From Thiobacillus sp. (GTDB lineage Bacteria; Pseudomonadota; Gammaproteobacteria; Burkholderiales; Thiobacillaceae), in assembly GCA_016124745.1 (NCBI GenBank), contig WGNC01000004.1, positions 93,659 through 157,658 on the forward strand: DNA of 64,000 nt, written 5' to 3'. The notes under the pieces are model-generated. The model made no database searches and was not told the DNA's origin. It was given only the letters and a program-made list of their open reading frames with translations. A program made the position numbers and the translations under genes. How positions within the stretch are numbered: position 1 is the first letter of the stretch; every line of letters starts with the position of its first letter. Below, piece after piece: positions 19,286 through 28,842 of this stretch.

Positions 19286-21558
19286 AATGGCTGACATCCG
19301 TTTCGATCAAGCAGATCGCATTCGCATTCGTTGTCGGCCTGCTGTTCATGGTGGTCCTTATCGGTGGGTTCGCCATCTACCAGACACGCGGCGTCACCCG
19401 TGATCTCGAGCGCCACCGCCTGGACGCCGCGCGTTCCGAACTCGATGTTGCCGTCAAGCGGCTGCTGGGCAGGATTGAAAGGCAGGCGCTCAATCTGGCG
19501 GGGTGGGACGAAACCCGACAACAGCTGGTACTGCCTGAATACTATAACTACTGGCGAAATCAGCGCGTCTACGAAAGTGGCATGTTGACCAGGCTCGATG
19601 AGCAGGTGGCCTTGTATACCGTTTCGGGTGCCCCGCTCGCTTCCAGTCCAGCAACGCATGGCATGCCCGCCGTTCTCCCGAAGCAGGAAATTCCCCGTCA
19701 TGGCTATGGCTGGCTGGTCAATGAAGCCGGCACCATCATGCTTTACCACCTATTCCCGATCTACGGCGATGACCAGCGGCAGTCCCTGCTCGGCCATGGC
19801 CTGATCCGGCTCGATTTCATGCCGGCATTGTTGCATCAGGAATCGCTCAGCATTGTGGATAAAGTCAGCCTCGGTCTTGATCTGAGGCCTGGCGAAATCC
19901 TGCCGGCGTCGAAACTGTTTTCGCACCTGACTTTCAACGCACAGCCCGACCCCGACCAGTTGATGTTCCAGAAGATCCTGTCGCGCACCCTGCTTGCCCT
20001 GTTCGTGCTGCTGGTGACCACCGCGCTGCTGGGATTGGCTGCATACAGCCGCCTGCTGGTGCGTCCGCTGCGACAGCTGTCGCAGGATATCGACGCCATG
20101 CAACAGGGACGCTTCAACACGAATCCGTCACGCTCGCAGTCCATGCGCATCATCGAACTCGAAAACATCCGCCGCTCGCTCTACGACTACCAATTGCAGT
20201 TACGCGAACTGCATGGTTCCCTGGAAAATCAGAACCGTGAGTTTCATTCCCAGGCACGGCAGGATGCGCTTACCGGCTGCCACAATCGGCGCGCCTATGA
20301 GGAAGACTGGGAGCGTTTCCGCCACGACATGAAGACCGTGCCGCAGGGGGTGGCATTCTTGCTGTTCGACTGCGACCGTTTCAAGACCATCAACGACACC
20401 TATGGCCACGCCAAGGGCGATCGGGTGCTGACCATCATTTCCGACGCGCTGGTGATGGCCCTGCGCGCCAACGACCGCCTGTATCGGTTGGGAGGAGATG
20501 AATTCGCCACCTTTCTTTCGAGCACCACGCCCGCCCAGGCCAAGCAGATCGCGCAACGCTGCCAAAGCCTGATCGATGCGGCAGGATTCGGCGAACTCGG
20601 CATCAGGGAGCCGGTCAGCCTCAGCATCGGGATCGCCTTCTGTCCGCCCGATCAGATCGACCATATCGATGATCTGCCCAAGCAGGCCGACATCGCCATG
20701 TATACGGCCAAGCAACCGGGGCGCAACCGTATCGCAATCTATGGAGAAGATACCGAACGTGCCTCGCAGACGCTGGTGGCCAGCCGCGAAACCAGCGCCC
20801 TGTTCCAGGCGCTGGCCACGCCCGGCATGATCGAAATGCACTACCAGCCCATCCACGGCCTGCCAGGTCGCCAGGTCGACTATTACGAAGCGCTGGCGCG
20901 CATCCGCTACAACGGTGAACTCATCATGCCGGGCGCCTTCCTGCCGGTGGTCAGCAGTCGCCGTCTGGAAACCGAATTCGACCTCGCGGTGCTGCACCAG
21001 GTCGACACAGACCTGAGCTCGGGCCAGATTCCATCCGGGCACGGCATCTCGATCAACCTGTCCGCGCAGAGCATTTCGCATCCCGAGACCGTGTCGCGCC
21101 TGCTGGAATTGTCGCGCCACAACGCCCGACATCCACTCATGCTGGAGATCACGGAAACGTCGCTCATCACGCAAATGGCCGAGGTAAGGACCTATCTCGA
21201 TCTGCTGCGCACGATCAATTACCGCATCGCCATGGACGATTTCGGCACCGGTTATTCGCCGCTACGCTATCTGGTCGACTTGCCGGTGGACGTCGTGAAG
21301 CTGGACATCTCGCTGGTGAACAAGCTGGCGCAGGACGACCGGGCCAGCCAGGTGGTGGCCGATTTCGCCCGCATGATGAGCGACGCAGGATACGTGCTGG
21401 TGGCCGAAGGCGTGGAAACCGAAGCGGTACTGCAAAAAGTCGAGAGTCTCGGCATCGCTCATGTGCAGGGCTATCTGCTGGGTCGTCCGGTTCCCCTGTC
21501 GGCGCTGTCTGCGAGCAGCCAGGACCGGCAACTCGAGGCACTGGCGCGCGCTGTCTAG
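19282..21558 (+). CDS. CHASE4-HAMP-GGDEF-EAL cyclic-di-GMP protein
   Basis: A 758-residue membrane sensor for cyclic-di-GMP turnover. TM1 is at about residues 12-32, a periplasmic CHASE4-like domain (ERQALNLAGWDETRQQL) spans about 55-220, TM2 is at about 235-257, followed by HAMP. The GGDEF motif is intact at 404-408 with an RxxD inhibitory site (RAND) five residues before it, so a diguanylate cyclase with product inhibition is predicted. The EAL motif (536-538) and the DDFGTGYS loop (652 onward) are also intact, so phosphodiesterase activity is plausible. Which activity dominates cannot be told from sequence. It is coupled to the upstream hydrolase gene. Confidence 0.92.
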   Translation: MKWLTSVSIKQIAFAFVVGLLFMVVLIGGFAIYQTRGVTRDLERHRLDAARSELDVAVKRLLGRIERQALNLAGWDETRQQLVLPEYYNYWRNQRVYESGMLTRLDEQVALYTVSGAPLASSPATHGMPAVLPKQEIPRHGYGWLVNEAGTIMLYHLFPIYGDDQRQSLLGHGLIRLDFMPALLHQESLSIVDKVSLGLDLRPGEILPASKLFSHLTFNAQPDPDQLMFQKILSRTLLALFVLLVTTALLGLAAYSRLLVRPLRQLSQDIDAMQQGRFNTNPSRSQSMRIIELENIRRSLYDYQLQLRELHGSLENQNREFHSQARQDALTGCHNRRAYEEDWERFRHDMKTVPQGVAFLLFDCDRFKTINDTYGHAKGDRVLTIISDALVMALRANDRLYRLGGDEFATFLSSTTPAQAKQIAQRCQSLIDAAGFGELGIREPVSLSIGIAFCPPDQIDHIDDLPKQADIAMYTAKQPGRNRIAIYGEDTERASQTLVASRETSALFQALATPGMIEMHYQPIHGLPGRQVDYYEALARIRYNGELIMPGAFLPVVSSRRLETEFDLAVLHQVDTDLSSGQIPSGHGISINLSAQSISHPETVSRLLELSRHNARHPLMLEITETSLITQMAEVRTYLDLLRTINYRIAMDDFGTGYSPLRYLVDLPVDVVKLDISLVNKLAQDDRASQVVADFARMMSDAGYVLVAEGVETEAVLQKVESLGIAHVQGYLLGRPVPLSALSASSQDRQLEALARAV

Positions 21559-21568
21559 CGCTGGGACA

Positions 21569-23248
21569 TCAGTGTTTGCCGGACCGCCAGATGGAGAAGA
21601 TGATCCACAGGCTGTTGATAAATGCAATCAGGAACCCAAGCAGCCCGAACAACGGCAGGCCGAACAGCTTGGGGCCGCCCTCCACTGTCATGATGATGCT
21701 GGAGCCGACGACCAAGGATGCGGTCAACAAGCCCATGGTCAGCCGGTTGCTGGCGCGGTCGAGCTGATGGCCGAAATGGTCCAGCCGCTTGAGATCGAGA
21801 TCGATCTTCACCCGGCCCCGGCGTACATCACGCAGCAGGTGCTGCAGGTCACGCGGCAAGTTTGCCACCACTTCCAACGCCTCGCGCACGCTCTTGCGAC
21901 CTCGCTTCAGCAACGCCTGTGGCGTGTAGCGCTGATGAATCACACGCTCCACAAATGGCGTCACGTGATCGATCATGTGAAATTCCGGATCAAGCTGCTG
22001 ACCCAACCCTTCCAGCGAAATCAATGTCTTGAACAACAGGATCAGATCCGCCGGCAGCAGCAGGTTGTTGTCGCGCATCAGGGCGGTAATGTCATTCAGC
22101 AGCGCGCCCATCTTCACGTCCTTCAGTTGCAGGTCGTCGTAGCTCTGCAATAATTCCGTGACGTCGTAGGCCAGACGATCCTCGTCGCCCACCGATTCCC
22201 CGCTCCAGTCGAGCAAGACCTGCAACAGCGCCTGCTCGTCCTTGTACGACAGCGCATGCAGCAGGTCGACGATCTGATTGCGACGGGCATGGGTCAGCAT
22301 GCCGACCATGCCAAAATCGATCAGCCCGATGCGATTGCCCGGCAGGAACAGCACGTTGCCCGGATGCGGATCGGCATGGAAATAGCCGTGTTCCAGCACC
22401 ATCCGCAACACCGTGTCGGCACCACGCGTTGCCAGTAGCTTTGGATCGAGCCCGCGCTCGCGCAGCTTGTCTGGAACCACGCCCACCATGCCGATCATCT
22501 GTTCCTGGACGTTGACCCGGTCATTGGTGAATTCCCAGTAGACCCGGGGAATCTTTACCAGCGGGTCATCGGCAAAGTGACGGGCGAATTGATCGATGTT
22601 GCGCGCTTCCTTGGCCAGATCGAGCTCGCGGCTGAGCGAACGGCGGAACTGGGACACGATGTGCACCGGATCGTAACGCCGGGAATCCGGCATCTCGCTT
22701 TCCAGCAATCGGGCAGCATGTTCCATGATGCGCAGATCCGACCGGATCACCGCCTCGATACCTGGACGGCGGATCTTGACCACGACGGGCGTGCCGTCCT
22801 TGAGCGTTGCGCGGTGCACCTGCGCAATCGAAGCCGCGGCCAGAGGCACTGCATCGAATTCACCAAAAATCTCGCTCGGCTCCCCCTTGAGCGCATCGAC
22901 CAGATAGGGATGCAAAATGTCGTAGGGCACTGCCGGCACCTGGCTGTGCAGCTTTTCGAATTCGGCGATCCAGTGCGGCGGGAACATGTCGACCCGCGTT
23001 GCCAGCACCTGTCCCAGCTTGACGAAAGTCGGGCCCAGTTCCTCCAAGGCGCGGCGAATACGCACGGGGGCTTCGAGCTGGCTCATTTCGCTGGTGTTTT
23101 GCCAGTGCAGAACCCGCCCGGCGCGTTCCAGCGCGCCGCTGATGCCCAGCACGCGCACCAGATCGCCCCAGCCATAGCGAATCATCACCGAGGCGATTTC
23201 ATGCAAGCGCGGCAGGTCACGCACGACCGATATGGTTTCCCAGAGCAT
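21569..23248 (-). CDS. ubiB: ABC1/UbiB-family atypical kinase
   Basis: A 559-residue ABC1-family protein needed in many bacteria for ubiquinone synthesis. The family KxGQ motif is at residues 77-80 (FVKLGQ), the alanine-rich nucleotide loop is AAASIAQVHRA, the catalytic loop is HADPHPGNVLF (about 295-305) and the metal-binding DFG is in GLIDFGMVG. Two C-terminal transmembrane helices (about 505-555) are typical. Family members act as ATPases or kinases at the membrane. The gene is not next to other ubi genes, so the assignment to UbiB rather than a paralogue is likely but not certain. It ends 10 bases from the convergent GGDEF-EAL gene. Confidence 0.85.
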   Translation of the reverse strand: MLWETISVVRDLPRLHEIASVMIRYGWGDLVRVLGISGALERAGRVLHWQNTSEMSQLEAPVRIRRALEELGPTFVKLGQVLATRVDMFPPHWIAEFEKLHSQVPAVPYDILHPYLVDALKGEPSEIFGEFDAVPLAAASIAQVHRATLKDGTPVVVKIRRPGIEAVIRSDLRIMEHAARLLESEMPDSRRYDPVHIVSQFRRSLSRELDLAKEARNIDQFARHFADDPLVKIPRVYWEFTNDRVNVQEQMIGMVGVVPDKLRERGLDPKLLATRGADTVLRMVLEHGYFHADPHPGNVLFLPGNRIGLIDFGMVGMLTHARRNQIVDLLHALSYKDEQALLQVLLDWSGESVGDEDRLAYDVTELLQSYDDLQLKDVKMGALLNDITALMRDNNLLLPADLILLFKTLISLEGLGQQLDPEFHMIDHVTPFVERVIHQRYTPQALLKRGRKSVREALEVVANLPRDLQHLLRDVRRGRVKIDLDLKRLDHFGHQLDRASNRLTMGLLTASLVVGSSIIMTVEGGPKLFGLPLFGLLGFLIAFINSLWIIFSIWRSGKH

Positions 23249-23386
23249 TGAGCGTTGTTGGTATCAGTGATGCCGAGAGTGTACCCGCAAGGGGCACGCC
23301 GGATTCATAAGTCGCTAAAGTGACAACGACTCCGCTGTACCCGCGACGAACGCGACGGCAAACTCTCTGCCGCCGCATCGCGCGCA

Positions 23387-24076
23387 TCAGGAACGCAGCC
23401 GCTCGCTCTGGCGCTTGAGCGAATCCGACAGTGCATCGAGGATGCCGCTCGCCACCTGGGACAATCGCTCGGTTGCGGTGCTGGCCGATTCGCTGAGGCC
23501 GGCGCGCCCCGCCTCGCCGCTGGCCTTTACGCCGCTGGCCAATTGCTGCAGCGCTTCGCGCACCTGCTCGCCCGTGCGGGTACCACTATTTTTCAGGTGC
23601 TCGCTCAGACTTTCCAACTCTTCTCTCAGCTTGCCACCTGACTGGCTGGCTGTCTGCTTCAGCGTGTCAACAAGCTGCGCCTCCAGATCGCGCAATTGCT
23701 CAAGGCTGGATTTCAATTCGTTGTCCTTGAACGCCCGGCCCTGTTCGACCGCTTCGCGCAAGGTATAGGAGGCCGACTGCGCAGCGCTGCCTACAGCGTC
23801 ATCAAGACCCGATACGGCCTGCTTGAGGCCATCCTTCATTTCGCCACCGCGCTTGCTCAGACCGCTGCCGACGCCCGAAGCAATCGCACTGACGATTTTG
23901 GCCAAGTCCTGCAGTGCCAACCGCCGCTCGTGCAGCGCGCGCGCGGTCAGATCCCGCACCCGTTCGCACAGGTCAGGTTCGGACACCGCAGCCTCGGCTT
24001 CGTCGTGCCATTGCACGAGCTGTTCATTTTCATGGATACTGGTTTCGCTTGATGCGGGTGTGGACGCGTCATTCAT
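23387..24076 (-). CDS. Helical DUF6781-like protein
   Basis: A 229-residue, highly charged, almost entirely helical protein rich in Ala, Ser, Leu and Glu, with no signal peptide, membrane segment or cysteine. The repeated helical pattern (DGLKQAVSGLDDAVGSAAQ, and TASQSGGKLREELESL) resembles amphipathic LEA- or apolipoprotein-like proteins; I recall this family as DUF6781. I chose the ATG at 24076, which has GAGG eight bases upstream, over the one at 24106. It is divergent from the following secreted-protein gene. Function is unknown. Confidence 0.75.
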   Translation of the reverse strand: MNDASTPASSETSIHENEQLVQWHDEAEAAVSEPDLCERVRDLTARALHERRLALQDLAKIVSAIASGVGSGLSKRGGEMKDGLKQAVSGLDDAVGSAAQSASYTLREAVEQGRAFKDNELKSSLEQLRDLEAQLVDTLKQTASQSGGKLREELESLSEHLKNSGTRTGEQVREALQQLASGVKASGEAGRAGLSESASTATERLSQVASGILDALSDSLKRQSERLRS

Positions 24077-24150
24077 GATGGTTTCCTCGGATTCGATGTC
24101 AGCCACAACTGGCCGTTTTCTTTTCTAACTATAGAGCAGATTATCCGCCC

Positions 24151-24804
24151 ATGAAGTCAGTCGCGATGTGCGCCCTGTTGGCCCTGCTGCTACCCGTTGC
24201 CCTGTCTGCCGGACCGTCGAGGGCAGCAACCGACCTCAGTTTCGAAAGTGCTGCGCTGGTCAATGAGGGCAGCCTGCATTTTCTTGAAGCCGCACCGGCC
24301 AAAACGGTTCATCACCACCAGAACCACATTCTCATTGACCGCGACAGCCTTGATTCAGGATGGGTCAGCCTGACACAGTGCCACGACCATCTCGACGCCG
24401 TGCCCCTCGCGCAGATTACCTTTCGCGAAGGTTTCATTCGCAACCTCAAGGTGGAGACCGCCGTCCACATCGAAGAAGCCTGGATTGAAGGCGCCAGCGT
24501 CCAGCTGCGCAACGTGGAACCCGGGGCAAGGCTGTGCCTGTCCGCCCAGACGCGGGCATTTCACGATACGGGCAACGGCTACTACAACCTGACCAATGGC
24601 CCCTACATGCGCAAGTTTCTGGACGGCTATTACCCGATGCAGGTGACGCTGGAAATCCGCTACCCGGCAGAACTGCTGAACCTGATCGATGTCACTCCCC
24701 CTGCCCAGCCGGGTTTTGCGCTCGACGAACACCCTGGTTTCATTCGGGTGGACACCCTGTTCGAGGGTGAACTGCAGACACTGATTCAGTTTGAAAAGCC
24801 CTAG
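24151..24804 (+). CDS. Secreted hypothetical protein
   Basis: A 217-residue protein with a clear signal peptide (MKSVAMCALLALLLPVALSA) and a mainly beta-strand body with two cysteines. It has a histidine-rich stretch (VHHHQNHILI, near residue 53) that could bind a metal. No family is recognised. The stop codon TAG is part of the CTAG at the left end of a MITE-like element; the matching CTAG at the right end means the same stop would exist without the element, so the protein is probably not truncated. It is followed by an iron-uptake operon, but the 276-base gap argues against co-transcription. Confidence 0.75.
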   Translation: MKSVAMCALLALLLPVALSAGPSRAATDLSFESAALVNEGSLHFLEAAPAKTVHHHQNHILIDRDSLDSGWVSLTQCHDHLDAVPLAQITFREGFIRNLKVETAVHIEEAWIEGASVQLRNVEPGARLCLSAQTRAFHDTGNGYYNLTNGPYMRKFLDGYYPMQVTLEIRYPAELLNLIDVTPPAQPGFALDEHPGFIRVDTLFEGELQTLIQFEKP

Positions 24805-24987
24805 GGAAGCGCTGATTTATTCTGTTCGTGGTGAGCCCTTCGACCATGCTCAGGAGAGCCCCGTCGAACGCTCTCCTGAGCATGGTCGAAGGGCGTGAAC
24901 GGAATAAATAAGACAAAATCAATTACATGAAATGCCCCCTTCGCCAAGCTCAGGGCGAACGGGCCGAATTAATCAGCGCCTTCCTAG
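24801..24987. mobile_element. MITE-like element bounded by CTAG
   Basis: A 187-base non-coding element. Its ends CTAGGGAAGCGCTGATT and AATCAGCGCCTTCCTAG are inverted repeats with 15 of 17 positions matching. Inside is a perfect 23-bp inverted repeat (24836-24858 and 24871-24893) and an outer copy of the GTTCGTGGTGAG motif, then a third arm at 24936-24960. CTAG may be the duplicated target. No transposase is encoded, so movement would need a helper in trans. Confidence 0.7.
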
Positions 24988-25024
24988 CGTCCGACGGAAT
25001 CGAAGCGTTTCGGTAATTGCCATT

Positions 25025-25043
25025 GATAACGGTTCGCATTCGC
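25025..25043 (+). promoter_or_regulatory. Candidate Fur box ahead of fbpA
   Basis: GATAACGGTTCGCATTCGC matches the 19-base Fur consensus at 12 positions by eye and lies 38 bases before the fbpA start. Iron repression of a ferric importer would be expected, but the match is only moderate. Confidence 0.35.
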
Positions 25044-25080
25044 AGTATGATTACTGAAATCATCATTCGAGGCCGTAATC

Positions 25081-26091
25081 ATGCTGAAGCCGAACACATT
25101 CCTTGCCGCCCTTGCCCTCACCTTTGCCAGCCTGCCGGTGCTGGCTGAAGAAGTCGTCGTGTATTCCGCGCGCAATGAACAGCTTATCAAGCCGTTGTTC
25201 GACACCTATGCGCGCGAGAGCGGAGTCAAAATCACGTTCATCACCGACAAGGAGGGGCCACTGATGGCGCGCCTCAAGGCCGAAGGCAAGAACACCCCGG
25301 CGGACATGCTGCTGACCGTCGATGCCGGCAACCTGTGGCAGGCGTCGGAAGAGGGCCTGCTGCGCCCGGTCCAGTCGGGGACACTGCAGGCAAATGTGCC
25401 GGCCCACCTGCGCGATCCCGGCAGCGAGTGGTTCGGGCTATCGGTGCGCGCACGCACCGTGGTCTACAACACGGCCCGGGTGAAGCCGTCCGAACTGTCC
25501 ACCTATGAAGATCTGGCCAGCCCGAAATGGAAGGGGCGCCTCTGTCTGCGCACCTCGAAGAAGGTCTACAACCAGAGCCTGGTTGCGATGATGATCTACG
25601 AGTACGGGGAAGACAAGACCGAAAATATCGTTCGCGGCTGGGTCGGCAATCTCGTCACCGCGCCCTTTCCAGACGACACCAAGGCGATGCAGGCCGTGGC
25701 CGCCGGGCAGTGTGATGTCACCCTGGTCAACACCTACTACTTTGGCCGGATGATGGAGAAAAGCCCCAATCTGCCGCTGGCGATTTTCTGGCCCAACCAG
25801 AATCTGACAAACAAGACCGCCGGCGTACACGTCAACATCTCCGGCGCCGGGGTCACGCGCTATGCCAAGAATCCGGGAGGCGCGCAACGCCTGCTCGAAT
25901 GGCTTTCTTCCGACAAGGCGCAAAGCCTGTTCGCCGACGTCAATCTGGAATATCCGGTCAACCCCGCTGTCGCGCCGGACAAGACCGTGGCAGCCTGGGG
26001 CAGCTTCAAGCAGAACCTCATCAACGTGAAGGAGGCTGGCAGCCTGCAGGCCCAAGCCGTGAAGTTGATGGATCGCGCCGGCTACAAATAG
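25081..26091 (+). CDS. fbpA: Ferric iron ABC transporter, periplasmic binding protein
   Basis: A 336-residue periplasmic Fe(III)-binding protein of the FbpA/FutA/AfuA group. A signal peptide (FLAALALTFASLPVLAEE) precedes the mature start VVVYSARNEQLIKPLF, which is family-typical. Adjacent tyrosines in LVNTYYFGRMMEK (about residue 220) match the iron-binding pair. It is the first gene of a three-gene importer; the permease starts 19 bases later. Confidence 0.93.
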   Translation: MLKPNTFLAALALTFASLPVLAEEVVVYSARNEQLIKPLFDTYARESGVKITFITDKEGPLMARLKAEGKNTPADMLLTVDAGNLWQASEEGLLRPVQSGTLQANVPAHLRDPGSEWFGLSVRARTVVYNTARVKPSELSTYEDLASPKWKGRLCLRTSKKVYNQSLVAMMIYEYGEDKTENIVRGWVGNLVTAPFPDDTKAMQAVAAGQCDVTLVNTYYFGRMMEKSPNLPLAIFWPNQNLTNKTAGVHVNISGAGVTRYAKNPGGAQRLLEWLSSDKAQSLFADVNLEYPVNPAVAPDKTVAAWGSFKQNLINVKEAGSLQAQAVKLMDRAGYK

Positions 26092-26110
26092 ATTCCTGGA
26101 TAGGTGATCC

Positions 26111-27778
26111 ATGCCGCCATCCAAGCTTGCCAAATTTTCAAGAACGCCCTCAGCGGGCGTCATTGATTGGTCCCGCCCCGGCGGCTGGATGCTGTTCGCC
26201 ATGGCGGTCGCCGCGCTGGTCCTGGTACCGGTAGCCATCACCTTCTCGGCCTTTGCCCATGTCGAAGGCGACATCCTCGCCCACCTCACCGAATTCGTGC
26301 TGCCCGAACTGCTGGCGAACACGGGATGGCTGGTGCTCGGGGTGGGAATCGGTGTCAGCGTTCTGGGGGTTTCGCTGGCCTGGCTGGTCGCCATGTGCGA
26401 ATTTCCCGGGCGTCGCCTGTTCGACTGGGCCCTGCTGTTGCCACTCGCGCTGCCGGCCTATGTCACCGCGTTCGTCGCGATCGGACTGCTTGACTTCACC
26501 GGCCCGCTGCAAACCGCGCTGCGCGAGGCTTTCGGGCCGATCAGGCTGCCTGAAATCCGATCTCGCGGCGGCGTCATCCTGGTGATGACACTGGCGCTTT
26601 ATCCCTATGTCTATCTGATCGCCAGGAATGCGTTCGCGACCCAGGGCGCGATTGCACTGGAAGCTGCGCAGTCGCTCGGCCTGTCACGCAGGCAGGGGTT
26701 TTTCCGCGTGGCGCTGCCGATGGCGCGGCCCTGGATCGCTGCCGGCCTGATGCTCGCGCTGATGGAAACCCTGGCCGATTTCGGCACCATGGCCATCTTC
26801 AATTACGACACGTTCACCACCGCCATCTACAAGGCCTGGTACAGCCTGTTCTCGCTGCCGGCTGCGGCGCAGCTGGCCTCGATCCTGATACTGTTCGTGC
26901 TGGTCGCCGTGATATTCGAGCAGCGCTCGCGCATGCAGATGCGCTACGGCACGGTGGGTCGGAGCGCCGCGTCACGCCGCATCAAGCTCTCCCCCGTGCT
27001 GGCCGGTCTGTCCCTGCTGTATGCGGGCGGCGTGCTGGTGGTCGCGTTCATCATTCCGGTCTCCCAGCTTGCGCTGTGGGCACGCGATGTCGTGGCAAAC
27101 GATCTCGACAGCCGCTATTGGGCGTTTGCCTGGCACTCCCTGCTGCTGGCCGGCATGGGTGCACTGATGGTCGCGGCCGTCGCGCTCCTGCTCGCCTATG
27201 CCGGACGCCAGCGTCCCGGTCAGGCCATGGTGTGGATACAGCGCCTCGCCACCATCGGCTACGCCTTCCCCGGCGCAGTGCTGGCGGTCGGTCTGTTCAT
27301 TCCGGTCGCATGGCTGGACAACGTGCTCATCGATACCGGCCGTGACTGGTTCGGCTTCGAGGGCAGCGAAATTCTCAAAGGTACGCTGCTGGTGATGCTG
27401 CTGGCCTATCTGGTGCGTTTTCTCGCCGTGGGTTTCGGCCCCATCGACAGCGGGCTGCACCGCATTACCCGCAATATCGACGAAGCGGCGCGCAATCTCG
27501 GTACCGGCACGGCTGGCCTGCTGACGCGGGTCCACTTGCCGATGCTGCGTGCCAGTCTGCTGACCGCCGCCGCACTCACCTTCGTCGACATCATGAAGGA
27601 AATGCCGATCACGCTGATGACGCGCCCATTCGGCTGGGACACACTGGCCGTGCGGGTGTTCGAAATGACATCGGAAGGCGAGTGGGAGCGCGCGGCACTG
27701 CCTTCGCTCGCCATCGTCATTGCAGGTATCATCCCGATCATTCTCCTGAGCTGGCGCGGAACGCAATCCCATGGCTGA
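26111..27778 (+). CDS. fbpB: Ferric iron ABC transporter permease
   Basis: A 555-residue inner-membrane permease with about 12 transmembrane helices arranged as two fused halves. Each half has an EAA-type coupling loop: EAAQSLGLSRRQGFFRVALP (about residue 183) and EAARNLGTGTAGLLTRVHLP (about residue 458). This two-halves architecture is typical of FbpB/SfuB/AfuB iron permeases. It overlaps fbpC by eight bases. Confidence 0.93.
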   Translation: MPPSKLAKFSRTPSAGVIDWSRPGGWMLFAMAVAALVLVPVAITFSAFAHVEGDILAHLTEFVLPELLANTGWLVLGVGIGVSVLGVSLAWLVAMCEFPGRRLFDWALLLPLALPAYVTAFVAIGLLDFTGPLQTALREAFGPIRLPEIRSRGGVILVMTLALYPYVYLIARNAFATQGAIALEAAQSLGLSRRQGFFRVALPMARPWIAAGLMLALMETLADFGTMAIFNYDTFTTAIYKAWYSLFSLPAAAQLASILILFVLVAVIFEQRSRMQMRYGTVGRSAASRRIKLSPVLAGLSLLYAGGVLVVAFIIPVSQLALWARDVVANDLDSRYWAFAWHSLLLAGMGALMVAAVALLLAYAGRQRPGQAMVWIQRLATIGYAFPGAVLAVGLFIPVAWLDNVLIDTGRDWFGFEGSEILKGTLLVMLLAYLVRFLAVGFGPIDSGLHRITRNIDEAARNLGTGTAGLLTRVHLPMLRASLLTAAALTFVDIMKEMPITLMTRPFGWDTLAVRVFEMTSEGEWERAALPSLAIVIAGIIPIILLSWRGTQSHG

Positions 27779-28835
27779 ACTGGTGCTCGATTCGGTTTCG
27801 CAGTCGTACGCACAACGGCAGATCATTGCCGACCTCAGCTTCACCCTGCCTCAAGGTGCGATCGGCTGCCTGCTCGGTCCTTCCGGCTGCGGCAAAACCA
27901 CCGCGCTGCGCTGCATCTCCGGCTTCGAGCCGGTCCAGAGCGGTGAAATCCGCATCGGCGGCGAGGCCGTCAGCCGTCCCGGCTGGATGCTGGCGGCCGA
28001 AAGGCGGCGCGTCGGCATGGTGTTCCAGGACTACGCGCTGTTTCCGCATCTCAGCGTGGCGGACAATGTCGGCTTCGGCCTGCGTCACGAGTCAAGGACG
28101 GGAAGACAATCCCGCGTCGATGAATTGCTGCGCCTGGTGGGCCTCGCCGGCCACGCCGATCAGTTTCCGCACCAGCTTTCCGGTGGCCAGCAGCAGCGCG
28201 TGGCGCTCGCGCGAGCGCTGGCACCGCGGCCGCGCCTGATCCTGATGGACGAGCCGTTCTCCAACCTTGACGTCGAACTGCGCGAGCGCCTGTCGGTCGA
28301 GGTGCGCGACATTCTCCGGCGCGAGGCCACCACCGCGCTCATCGTCACCCACGACCAGCACGAAGCGTTCGCGCTGGCCGACTGGGTCGGTGTGATGCAC
28401 GAAGGGCGCATCCAGCAGTGGGACACGCCCTACAACCTGTATCACGAGCCGGCCAACCGCTTCGTCGCCGACTTCGTCGGCCAGGGCGCGCTGGTCAGCG
28501 GCGAGGTGATCAATGACCATCAGGTGGAAATCGAACTCGGCGTACTGAACGGACATATCCCGGTCGAGTGCGATGCCAGTGGGTGCGACGAATGCGTGCG
28601 CAGTTGCCATGTCGACGTGCTGCTGCGGCCCGACGACATCGTCCACGACGACGACAGCCTGCTGCTGGCCGAAGTCGAGAACAAGGCCTTCCGCGGCGCC
28701 GAGTTCCTGTACACGCTCAAGTTGCCGAGCGGCCAGCGCGCACTGTCGCTGGTGCCTTCGCATCACAACCACGCCATCGGCGAGAAGATCGGCATCAAGC
28801 TCGCGGTCGATCATGTCGTGGCCTTCCGGCGTTAA
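27771..28835 (+). CDS. fbpC: Ferric iron ABC transporter ATP-binding protein, with unusual Cys cluster
   Basis: A 354-residue ATPase of the FbpC/PotA type. Walker A is GPSGCGKTT (about residue 36), the signature is LSGGQQQRVALARAL, and Walker B is RLILMDEPFSNLD; the H-loop is in IVTHDQHEA. The C-terminal regulatory domain carries Cys267, Cys272, Cys275 and Cys279 followed by His280 within about 14 residues, a metal- or Fe-S-like spacing I do not expect in FbpC. This might let the transporter sense iron or redox state. It overlaps fbpB, and the next gene starts eight bases after its stop. Confidence 0.92.
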   Translation: MAELVLDSVSQSYAQRQIIADLSFTLPQGAIGCLLGPSGCGKTTALRCISGFEPVQSGEIRIGGEAVSRPGWMLAAERRRVGMVFQDYALFPHLSVADNVGFGLRHESRTGRQSRVDELLRLVGLAGHADQFPHQLSGGQQQRVALARALAPRPRLILMDEPFSNLDVELRERLSVEVRDILRREATTALIVTHDQHEAFALADWVGVMHEGRIQQWDTPYNLYHEPANRFVADFVGQGALVSGEVINDHQVEIELGVLNGHIPVECDASGCDECVRSCHVDVLLRPDDIVHDDDSLLLAEVENKAFRGAEFLYTLKLPSGQRALSLVPSHHNHAIGEKIGIKLAVDHVVAFRR

Positions 28836-28842
28836 GAAAGCC

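Noticed and set aside
28573..28842. Upstream extension of the hybrid kinase to 28573
   Set aside because: It overlaps fbpC in another frame and has arginine/serine-rich shadow composition; a good ATG exists at 28843.
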